In this document: one piece after another, positions 5,470 through 10,328 of the stretch
How the letters are laid out: every line of letters begins with the position of its first letter
How positions within the stretch are numbered: the stretch's first letter is position 1
IMG/VR virus record: IMGVR_UViG_3300025598_000104
Span: 1-33,594 of that record
Source of the DNA: a virus
Reading direction: 5' to 3' (one strand)
Length of the DNA stretch: 33,594 nt
Program-made: the position numbers and the translations under genes
The notes under the pieces: generated by a model
The model's input: only the letters and a program-made list of their open reading frames with translations
Told to the model about the DNA's origin: nothing
The model's database searches: none

Positions 5470-5540
5470 CAGGGGGTAATGGAATCGAACCATTAATAGC
5501 GGAATCAAAATCCGCTGTTATACCATTTAACTAACCCCCA
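5470..5540 (-). tRNA. tRNA-Gln (TTG), CCA not encoded
   Basis: 5' TGGGGGT against ACCCCCT (T-T at pair 1-72), anticodon stem GCGGA/TCCGC with loop TTTTGAT giving TTG, T-arm AATGG/CCATT, discriminator G. The weak first pair is typical of tRNA-Gln. The 3' flank reads CCC rather than CCA. Confidence 0.87.
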
Positions 5541-5548
5541 ACTAACTT

Positions 5549-5636
5549 TGGCGGAAAGTATAGGAATCGAACCTATGCACCGGTTACCCAGTGACAGTTT
5601 AGCAAACTGTTGCCTTAACCACTCGGCCAACTTTCC
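5549..5636 (-). tRNA. tRNA-Ser (GCT)
   Basis: Acceptor GGAAAGT/ACTTTCC, anticodon stem ACAGT/ACTGT with loop TTGCTAA giving GCT, long variable arm (CACTGG...CCGGTG), T-loop TTCGATT, discriminator G, CCA encoded. Confidence 0.93.
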
Positions 5637-5641
5637 TTATT

Positions 5642-5726
5642 TGGTGGAGAATACTGGGATCGAACCAGTCGTGCCTGAAGGCGGCGGATTTACAGTCCAC
5701 TGCATCACCATTGATGCTTCTTCTCC
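5642..5726 (-). tRNA. tRNA-Tyr (GTA)
   Basis: Acceptor GGAGAAG/ATTCTCC (last pair mismatched), anticodon stem GTGGA/TCCGC with loop CTGTAAA giving GTA, long variable arm (GCCTTCAGGC), T-arm ACTGG/CCAGT, discriminator A, CCA encoded. Confidence 0.92.
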
Positions 5727-5732
5727 AAATTT

Positions 5733-5808
5733 TGGTGGAGGTAACAGGATTCGAACCCGCCGCCTTGACCTTGCAAAGGTCCTGCTCTACCAAATGAGCT
5801 ATACCCCC
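5733..5808 (-). tRNA. tRNA-Ala (TGC)
   Basis: Acceptor GGGGGTA/TACCTCC (one wobble), D-arm GCTC/GAGC, loop TTTGCAA giving TGC, T-loop TTCGAAT, discriminator A, CCA encoded. The outer anticodon-stem pair is mismatched. Confidence 0.9.
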
Positions 5809-5821
5809 AAAAATTTTACAC

Positions 5822-5896
5822 TGGGGAGTCGTACGAGAATCGAACTCGTGATAGCGGAATCACAACCCGCGGTTTTACCACTAAACTAACAACTCC
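5822..5896 (-). tRNA. tRNA-His (GTG)
   Basis: Acceptor GAGTTGT/ACGACTC with the extra G at -1 opposite discriminator C73, the hallmark of tRNA-His. Anticodon loop TTGTGAT gives GTG; T-arm ACGAG/CTCGT; CCA encoded. Confidence 0.93.
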
Positions 5897-5902
5897 ATTG
5901 CA

Positions 5903-5977
5903 TGGTGCCGCTATATGGAATCGAACCACAATTACCGCGTTCGTAGCACGGCGTATTATCCATTATACTATAGCGAC
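5903..5977 (-). tRNA. tRNA-Arg (ACG)
   Basis: Acceptor GTCGCTA/TAGCGGC, anticodon stem CCGTG/CGCGG with loop CTACGAA giving ACG (A34 is normally deaminated to inosine by host TadA), T-loop TTCGATT, discriminator A, CCA encoded. Confidence 0.92.
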
Positions 5978-5982
5978 AGAAT

Positions 5983-6058
5983 TGGTTGCGGGAGGAGGAA
6001 TTGAACCTGCCATCTATGAGCTTATGAGACTCATGTGCGACCACTACACTTTCCCGCC
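5983..6058 (-). tRNA. tRNA-Met (CAT), initiator-like acceptor
   Basis: Acceptor GGCGGGA/TCCCGCA leaves G1 opposite A72, and the 3' end CCCGCAACCA and T-loop TTCAATT resemble initiator tRNA. Loop CTCATAA gives CAT. The three G-C pairs of initiator anticodon stems are absent, so initiator function is doubtful. CCA encoded. Confidence 0.8.
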
Positions 6059-6068
6059 ATTAAAATAT

Positions 6069-6144
6069 TGGTACATCGTACGAGATTCGAACTCGTGTAC
6101 CCGCCGTGAAAGGGCGGTGTCCTAGGCCTCTAGACGAACGATGC
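6069..6144 (-). tRNA. tRNA-Glu (TTC)
   Basis: Acceptor GCATCGT/ACGATGT, anticodon stem CCGCC/GGCGG with loop CTTTCAC giving TTC, T-arm ACGAG/CTCGT, discriminator A, CCA encoded. Confidence 0.93.
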
Positions 6145-6202
6145 CGAATTAGATTAGACTTACATTACACTATCTTGGTGACTGTGCAAATGCCATAACA
6201 CG

Positions 6203-6364
6203 TTAAGTCCAAGCACCTTTCAGTACTTTTGCTCTTTGAATTCTTTTACACAAACATTTCCACATTGAAAAACTTTCGTAATAACCTGAGAAATACTTGG
6301 GTTTCATTTCTGTTTTACAATAGGGACACACGGGTTTTAGGATTTGTTCTTTGCTCGCACTCAT
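6203..6364 (-). CDS. Zinc-ribbon-like microprotein
   Basis: A 53-aa protein (starts MSASKEQILKP) with a strong ribosome binding site (AGGAG, 6 nt before the ATG at 6364). Cysteines in CPYC (about residues 13-16) and CLC (about 37-39) give a C-x2-C...C-x-C pattern able to bind zinc. It is basic at the C-terminus (KRIQRAKVLKG), which fits nucleic acid binding. It lies between tRNA-Asp and tRNA-Glu on the same strand. Family and target are unknown. Confidence 0.65.
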   Translation of the reverse strand: MSASKEQILKPVCPYCKTEMKPKYFSGYYESFSMWKCLCKRIQRAKVLKGAWT

Positions 6365-6390
6365 GTCTACTCCTACATAAATTATAAATT

Positions 6391-6468
6391 TGGCGGTCTC
6401 AACGGGATTCGAACCCGTGATCTCCTGCGTGACAGGCAGGCATATTAGGCCAACTATACTATGAGACC
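6391..6468 (-). tRNA. tRNA-Asp (GTC)
   Basis: Acceptor GGTCTCA/TGAGACC, anticodon stem CCTGC/GCAGG with loop CTGTCAC giving GTC, T-arm ACGGG/CCCGT, discriminator G, CCA encoded. It is the first standard tRNA below the tandem promoters at 6820-6950. Confidence 0.94.
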
Positions 6469-6479
6469 GAAATTGTTAG

Positions 6480-6795
6480 TAGTTGGAGAGTACCACTCAC
6501 TTCTCTCTTTATTACCAGTGGATTTAATCTAGAGTTTCAACTACTTTAAAAAACACTAAAGGAACTCTGGACTACCCGATGGGTCTGTCTCCCACACGCT
6601 AGGTGCCTTCATCATTACTGCCTACAGACTCTGTCGCTATCGCCAAGCATTACTGCTTTGTTTCATGTGCTCGCATACCTCGTCCCCATCGAGACTGTCT
6701 TCTTTGCGACGCACCTAACAGTGTAGGTAACCTCTAATGTGTTTTAAAGTAGTGCTTCTTGCGAAGCAGTACTAAAAATTTGTATTTTTAAAGAG
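6480..6795 (-). ncRNA. Putative structured non-coding RNA below tandem promoters
   Basis: About 300 nt without an ORF between tRNA-Asp and the tandem sigma70 promoters, so it should be transcribed on the minus strand. Visible pairings include GCACCTA/TAGGTGC (6600-6606 with 6711-6717), a competing 9-bp helix with one bulge (6705-6714 with 6667-6675) enclosing CTCG/CGAG (6679-6682 with 6690-6693), and a hairpin AAGCA/TGCTT (6645-6658). It is not an evident tmRNA or RNase P RNA. T4 also encodes stable RNAs C and D beside its tRNAs, which is the nearest known analogue. Confidence 0.5.
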
Positions 6796-6799
6796 CATT

Positions 6800-6925
6800 G
6801 TTAATTTCTTAACTTGTATCTATTGTAACACTAACATCATTTCTTTGCAAATTTGGTGTTGTTGTTACGCTACACACTTGTTGTCTCAATTAACTGTGTT
6901 AATTTCTTAACATGTATCTATTATA
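6800..6925 (-). repeat. Two 28-nt near-identical promoter-proximal repeats
   Basis: 6800-6827 and 6898-6925 match at 26 of 28 positions. Each contains the palindrome-like GTTAATTTCTTAAC, followed by the -10 region. The palindrome falls at about +2 to +15 of each predicted transcript, where an operator or initial-transcribed control element could sit. Confidence 0.75.
6822..6850 (-). promoter_or_regulatory. sigma70-type promoter (proximal of tandem pair)
   Basis: Minus strand: TTGCAA, 17 nt, TACAAT, then AGATACA and the GTTAA...TTAAC palindrome. It reads into the structured stretch and the tRNA cluster. Confidence 0.75.
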
Positions 6926-6948
6926 GCTGAGTATTCATTACTGTGCAA
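6920..6948 (-). promoter_or_regulatory. sigma70-type promoter (distal of tandem pair)
   Basis: Minus strand: TTGCAC, 17 nt, TATAAT, followed by the same AGATACA-palindrome element as its partner 98 nt downstream. Confidence 0.75.
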
Positions 6949-6973
6949 ATTGGTTGTTGCACAAATACAACAT

Positions 6974-7062
6974 TGGAGGAGAGCTAGTAGAATCGAACTC
7001 TATGCGCTTTCGCACACCATCGGTTTTCAAGACCGTGCTAGGCCCAGCCTAGTTAACCCTCC
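6974..7062 (-). tRNA. tRNA-Ser-like (TGA), irregular T-arm
   Basis: Acceptor GGAGGGT/GCTCTCC, anticodon stem CGGT/ACCG with loop CTTGAAA giving TGA, long variable arm (GTGCGAAAGCGCA region), CCA encoded. The T-arm does not form five pairs in the normal register and there is one extra base between T-loop and acceptor; discriminator is T, not the G usual for Ser. It may be a degenerating gene. Confidence 0.6.
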
Positions 7063-7063
7063 A

Positions 7064-7261
7064 TTATAAGTAACACAACACCACAGTTGGAACACTGATC
7101 TTGCGAACTGCCCCGTCATAGTTTATCAATCTATCGGCTTTTTTCGTCTGGGTGTTGTATTCTAAAACACACCAGTTATCACGGGCGCCGTGTCTGCCTT
7201 GGCGGGCTCTCATTGCCCCCAGGAATTGTCGTCTGGTGTGTTTTAGAATACCCTCTTGCAA
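7064..7261 (-). CDS. Doubtful 65-aa ORF spanning an inverted repeat
   Basis: A 65-aa open frame starting at a TTG (7261), or 49 aa from an internal ATG preceded by GGGGGC. The sequence is basic (RRQFLGAMRARQGRHGARD) and then mixed. A 19-bp perfect inverted repeat lies wholly within it, which a protein gene rarely needs, so the stretch may be a structured RNA or a small mobile remnant. No family recognised. Confidence 0.3.
   Translation of the reverse strand: MQEGILKHTRRQFLGAMRARQGRHGARDNWCVLEYNTQTKKADRLINYDGAVRKISVPTVVLCYL
7157..7251. repeat. 19-bp perfect inverted repeat, 57-nt spacer
   Basis: GTATTCTAAAACACACCAG at 7157-7175 and its exact reverse complement at 7233-7251. The spacer contains a further palindrome-like CACGGGCGCCGTG (7180-7192). 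Such a long perfect pairing suggests a stable stem in RNA or a target of a recombinase or other DNA-binding protein. Confidence 0.8.
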
Positions 7262-7392
7262 GAGGATATGATAGAGTTATACTCTACCCAGGAGTCTTAC
7301 TCGGCACGTTGTCGCCATGCCATTCATGTGTCCTGTCCGCCCGTTTGCATTTTTAAAGTGATGCTAGGACCTCGTTTCCTTAACACTTTTGA

Positions 7393-7545
7393 TCAGCGTT
7401 TTTCAGCTAATCGTTTTGCCTGTTTGGCTAGAGCCTGCACATAGTGCTCGGCCCTTGCCAACTTGGCTTCTATTAGAGCTAGCCTTTGTTCCTGTGTAAG
7501 AACAGCAGGCACTTGCTCCAATAACTTTTTCTTTTCTGTTCTCAT
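7393..7545 (-). CDS. Small helical protein, hypothetical
   Basis: A 50-aa lysine/alanine-rich protein (starts MRTEKKKLLEQVPAV, ends KRLAEKR), probably one or two helices. A GAGGAAAG ribosome binding site lies just upstream of the ATG at 7545. It is the first gene after the terminator/antiterminator structure at 7559-7632, so its expression may depend on readthrough. Family not recognised. Confidence 0.6.
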   Translation of the reverse strand: MRTEKKKLLEQVPAVLTQEQRLALIEAKLARAEHYVQALAKQAKRLAEKR

Positions 7546-7558
7546 ATTTCTTTCCTCA

Positions 7559-7590
7559 TTAAAAAACCCTGGGTGTTTAGTCCAGGGTTT
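7559..7590 (-). terminator. Intrinsic terminator of an attenuator-like element
   Basis: Minus strand: AAACCCTGG pairs with CCAGGGTTT (7582-7590 with 7564-7572, 9-nt loop), followed by a T-run. Its upstream arm is shared with a competing 14-bp hairpin. Confidence 0.75.
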
Positions 7591-7632
7591 AAGTTAAAAT
7601 ATGATTTGATATTATACGTTAACTTAAACCCT
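7584..7632 (-). promoter_or_regulatory. 14-bp hairpin competing with the terminator (antiterminator)
   Basis: 7619-7632 pairs perfectly with 7584-7597 (AGGGTTTAAGTTAA with its complement, 21-nt spacer). The downstream arm is the upstream arm of the terminator at 7559-7590, so only one of the two can form. The upstream arm ends exactly at the stop codon of the 44-aa leader ORF, where a terminating ribosome would block it. Confidence 0.65.
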
Positions 7633-7753
7633 CTCTTGGTTCACGATCACTATTAATTGATGCGGGCATTGCATCGAACTGTGACCAATAGGTTGTCCCA
7701 CCTAAATTGGCTATCAGTTGTAGTTGCGAATGTTTCGTAATGTTTTGCATCAT
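7619..7753 (-). CDS. 44-aa leader ORF upstream of attenuator
   Basis: A 44-aa ORF (starts MMQNITKHSQLQL, ends REPREGLS) directly downstream of a sigma70 promoter. The -10 box is 6 nt from the ATG, so the transcript would be leaderless or nearly so. The last codons and stop form the upstream arm of the 14-bp antiterminator hairpin. It could be a regulatory leader peptide or a small functional protein. No striking run of one amino acid is present. Confidence 0.5.
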   Translation of the reverse strand: MMQNITKHSQLQLIANLGGTTYWSQFDAMPASINSDREPREGLS

Positions 7754-7759
7754 GTTCGT

Positions 7760-7788
7760 ATTATAGTTTATTTATGATTCGTTGTAAA
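7760..7788 (-). promoter_or_regulatory. sigma70 promoter with embedded late box
   Basis: Minus strand: TTTACA, 17 nt, TATAAT. The spacer contains CATAAATA (7769-7776), a T4-type late box, so the same DNA may work both early and late. Confidence 0.7.
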
Positions 7789-7817
7789 GCTCTTTGGATA
7801 AATTGTTGTATTTTTAC

Positions 7818-7825
7818 AATAAATA
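7818..7825 (+). promoter_or_regulatory. Late promoter box AATAAATA (+ strand)
   Basis: Late box 16 nt upstream of the propeller gene ATG at 7842, with AAGGA between them. Confidence 0.65.
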
Positions 7826-7841
7826 CTCAAAAGGACTCAAA

Positions 7842-8747
7842 ATGACCTGGACCACAGGAACAATAAACACCCCCGACGCTTGGTCAGGAATCGCATACGG
7901 TGCCGGTATATTTGCCACTGTTGCCAATATAAGCTCTAACTCTTCGTACAGTACCGACGGAATAACTTGGACTCCGGGAGTTACACAACCTTCTAGCCCC
8001 AGTAGATACTTAACCAGTATAATGCCGGTCAATGCGTATTGGCAAAATATCACATACGGTAATGGCAAATTTGTTGCTGTTGCTACAGGTGCGTATTCGG
8101 CTATCAGCATTGACGGGGCCAATTGGACTTTTGTTAACTTACCAAAATCAAAAAATTGGCAGAGTGTTGCTTACGGTTCTGATTACTTTGTTGCAGTAGG
8201 GTCGGGATTTACTACAAAATTTGGTTACCCTTACGGAAATCAAACTGTGGGAGTTACCCCAGATCCACATGATTGGGCCAATAGCTTGATGGACATAAGT
8301 TTGCCTTGGACCGAGGTTGCATATGGTCTTGGTCAATTTGTTGCTATAACTTCAAATAGTAACAGTAGTTCTAGTAGTACCACTGGAGCAAGTTGGGTTA
8401 CCAGTAATGCCATGCCTGTGGCACAAAATTGGACTGGATTGGCATTTGGCAATAATCGATTTGTTGCAGTTGCTGCCAATAGCAATGTTGCTGCATACAG
8501 TCTAAATGGACATACTTGGACTGCTTCTACGTTGCCCGGTGCACAACAATGGACCAGTATTGCTTACGGGAATGGTACTTTTATATCGGTTGCACATAAC
8601 AGCAATGTGGCAGCAGTCAGTAGTGATGGCATAACTTGGCACACCGAAGCGATGCCGGCTACACAACCTTGGACTGCCATCACATTTGGACAGGATAGGT
8701 TTGTAGCCGTTGCTTGCAATACTCGAGTAACTGCGGTTAGAGTTTAA
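7842..8747 (+). CDS. Seven-bladed beta-propeller protein (possible adhesin or tail-fibre moron)
   Basis: A 301-aa protein of seven repeats of roughly 40 residues. Each carries a W-x3-(A/T)-(Y/F)-G-x2-x-F-(V/I)-(A/S)-V core, for example WQNITYGNGKFVAV and WTSIAYGNGTFISV, and most end in a S-x-DG-x-TW strand. Seven repeats fit a closed seven-bladed propeller, the fold of many carbohydrate-binding lectins and fibre tips. There is no signal peptide. The start at 7842 is set by AAGGA 7 nt upstream and by the first repeat beginning soon after. It is on the opposite strand to nearly all genes around it and has its own late box, so it behaves as an independent late cargo gene. Receptor binding is an inference from the fold. 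Confidence 0.75.
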   Translation: MTWTTGTINTPDAWSGIAYGAGIFATVANISSNSSYSTDGITWTPGVTQPSSPSRYLTSIMPVNAYWQNITYGNGKFVAVATGAYSAISIDGANWTFVNLPKSKNWQSVAYGSDYFVAVGSGFTTKFGYPYGNQTVGVTPDPHDWANSLMDISLPWTEVAYGLGQFVAITSNSNSSSSSTTGASWVTSNAMPVAQNWTGLAFGNNRFVAVAANSNVAAYSLNGHTWTASTLPGAQQWTSIAYGNGTFISVAHNSNVAAVSSDGITWHTEAMPATQPWTAITFGQDRFVAVACNTRVTAVRV

Positions 8748-9250
8748 CTGTTCAACACCTTTGCGGCACTGTTGATAACTGAGGCAATACGTCCGATGTC
8801 GCGTAGTTGCTCTACAGTATAGCCTTCTTTTTTCAGTGTTTCATAATGTGCCTTGACACAGAAGTGACACTTGCCCACAATACTTGCAGCCAAACTAAAT
8901 GCTTCAAAATTGCTTTTGGTTGTTCCGCCATGTGAGGCAATAGCGTTCATGCGTAAGCCTGCAGGTAGTCCGGCAAGTGCAGGATCATCGGCCATTTCAA
9001 CGTAGGGATACCATACATTGTTTTGGGCCATGATTGACGCTGCAGTCATTGCTGCATCTGCATAAACAGGAGCATCTGCTAGTAGTACGCTTAAAAGTTT
9101 ACCATTGCCAGTTGCAGCCAAGGCAGCCACTGCACATCCTATAGCCACATCTGCATCTAAGGTACTACGTAGTAATACCGCATCCATGTTTAACTTGGTG
9201 TCTTTTGCATAGTCCGGTAAAGCACCTTTTACTGATTCTATAAAATTCAT
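8744..9250 (-). CDS. ahpD: AhpD-type alkylhydroperoxidase (CMD family)
   Basis: A 168-aa protein of the AhpD/carboxymuconolactone decarboxylase family, close to the usual length. The catalytic motif is CHFCVKAH, residues 128-135: Cys128 and Cys131 form the redox pair, and His135 and Glu116 lie at the same spacing as Glu118, Cys130, Cys133 and His137 of mycobacterial AhpD. In bacteria AhpD reduces AhpC, itself being reduced through lipoylated dihydrolipoamide succinyltransferase. Here it is the third gene of an operon headed by an AhpC-type peroxiredoxin. Its start overlaps the SGNH stop by 4 nt (translational coupling), and its stop overlaps the convergent propeller gene by 3 nt. Confidence 0.88.
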   Translation of the reverse strand: MNFIESVKGALPDYAKDTKLNMDAVLLRSTLDADVAIGCAVAALAATGNGKLLSVLLADAPVYADAAMTAASIMAQNNVWYPYVEMADDPALAGLPAGLRMNAIASHGGTTKSNFEAFSLAASIVGKCHFCVKAHYETLKKEGYTVEQLRDIGRIASVINSAAKVLNS

Positions 9251-9648
9251 TTTGTTTTCTCCTCTATTTGTTTATATCCTGCCCAACTTGGATGAATCTT
9301 GTCTGCTTGCCAACGTGTTGTAGGTATAACTACATCACCAAACTGTTCAGCAACTGATCTCACATTCTCGACTGCTCGGGGTTTGCTTTCGGGATTGGGC
9401 TCAATCCAAAATACTCGCTTGCCCCGGACTTTGTTACGAATTTCAATCAGTTTTGCGTGAGTGTCTGCTTGTTCCCAATCATTGGTACTTAAACTGATAA
9501 TAACGGTTTCAGCAGACAAGTCATTCATGCCAAATCGCTTGTCCCAACCATGACTAGTAATACCGCCTTTGGCATAGTCCCTACATTCAGGTCTGAACAT
9601 TTTTGTGCCAACTGCGATACTGTCGCCAATGATCAAGCAATCAATCAT
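9247..9648 (-). CDS. Small SGNH/GDSL-type hydrolase
   Basis: A 133-aa alpha/beta hydrolase-like protein with all SGNH blocks: block I IIGDSIAVG (Ser10), block II Gly in AKGGITSH, block III Asn in LSTNDW, and block V DKIHPSWAGY with the catalytic Asp and His. It lacks a signal peptide, so it probably acts inside the cell. It is shorter than typical SGNH esterases, consistent with a minimal core. It lies between ahpC and ahpD, overlapping both by 4 nt. The substrate is unknown: an ester or acyl group, possibly on a lipid or glycan. Confidence 0.8.
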   Translation of the reverse strand: MIDCLIIGDSIAVGTKMFRPECRDYAKGGITSHGWDKRFGMNDLSAETVIISLSTNDWEQADTHAKLIEIRNKVRGKRVFWIEPNPESKPRAVENVRSVAEQFGDVVIPTTRWQADKIHPSWAGYKQIEEKTK

Positions 9649-10187
9649 CCCAGTGTTGCTCCGCCAACTGTGCGGTTACATGCACACAATTCACCAGTTT
9701 GCAATGCATCAAGGATACGCAATGTTTCTTCTGGGCTACGACCCACGTCCAAGTTGTTGACAGTAACGTGTTGGATTGTGTTGTCGGGATCAACAATGAA
9801 TGTGGCACGTAGTGCAGCACCGGCTGGAGCATAGAATACACCCAGTTGTTCAGCAAGACTTAATTCACCACGTTGTGTATCAGCGAACTGATTGTGTGTG
9901 ATCTTGATCAAGTCTTCGTGTGATTTTTGCCATGCCAGTTTGCAGAACTCATTATCAGTACTACCTGTTAGCAATACTGCATCACGATCCGCAAAGTCTT
10001 GATTTAGTTTGTCGTATGCTACGATTTCTGTTGGACATACAAATGTAAAGTCCTTGGGATAGAATACAATTACTTTCCATTTGCCCGCAAAACTAGTTTC
10101 GTCAATTGTGAAGAAAGCATCTTCTGGTTGTCCGGGCTTGACGCCGGTTACTGCGAAGTGAGTTAATTTATCGCCGATTGTTTTCAT
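9645..10187 (-). CDS. ahpC: 2-Cys peroxiredoxin, AhpC type
   Basis: A 180-aa typical 2-Cys peroxiredoxin that reduces hydrogen peroxide and organic peroxides. The active site PxxxTxxC is at residues 44-51 (PKDFTFVC), with peroxidatic Cys51 and a conserved Arg in LRATF. The C-terminus ELCACNRTVGG has two cysteines (168 and 170), the CxC pattern of mycobacterial AhpC that partners with AhpD, unlike the single resolving Cys of the AhpF-dependent type. This matches the AhpD gene in the same operon. A sigma70 promoter (10244-10272) and an AAAGGAG site precede it. I infer protection of phage replication from peroxide. Confidence 0.92.
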   Translation of the reverse strand: MKTIGDKLTHFAVTGVKPGQPEDAFFTIDETSFAGKWKVIVFYPKDFTFVCPTEIVAYDKLNQDFADRDAVLLTGSTDNEFCKLAWQKSHEDLIKITHNQFADTQRGELSLAEQLGVFYAPAGAALRATFIVDPDNTIQHVTVNNLDVGRSPEETLRILDALQTGELCACNRTVGGATLG

Positions 10188-10243
10188 AATTTTCTCCTTT
10201 AATGTTAAATTGAAAACTTATTAGTGTTTCTACTAATGTTGTT

Positions 10244-10272
10244 ATTGTAATAGTATTTAACAATTAAGTCAA
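10244..10272 (-). promoter_or_regulatory. sigma70-type promoter of the ahpC operon
   Basis: Minus strand: TTGACT, 17 nt, TACAAT, about 57 nt before the ahpC ATG. The spacer contains GTTAAATA, one base from a late box. Confidence 0.75.
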
Positions 10273-10328
10273 TGAAAATAATAGGTTTTTATCAAATATT
10301 TTTTAATTGCGTTTATAGGAAAAATTAA

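Noticed and set aside
5548-6125. Plus-strand frames of 75-113 aa through the tRNA genes
   Set aside because: They are translations of the reverse complement of tRNA genes (repeating ESIGIEP/GIEPV-type words from T-loops), not proteins.
6480-6795. tmRNA or RNase P RNA
   Set aside because: No tRNA-like ends with tag ORF and no recognisable RNase P core motifs.
5115-7251. CRISPR array or transposon ends from the inverted repeats
   Set aside because: Each is a single pair of inverted arms without repeated spacers, transposase or target duplication.
7256-7444. Plus-strand 62-aa frame
   Set aside because: Opposes the 50-aa gene with its good ribosome site and has no start signal of its own.
7598-7618. 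TATAAT in the antiterminator loop as a promoter
   Set aside because: No -35-like hexamer at 16-18 nt upstream.
7794-7841. Upstream TTG start of the propeller gene
   Set aside because: The extension is unlike the repeats and crosses the late box; ATG at 7842 has AAGGA at the right distance.
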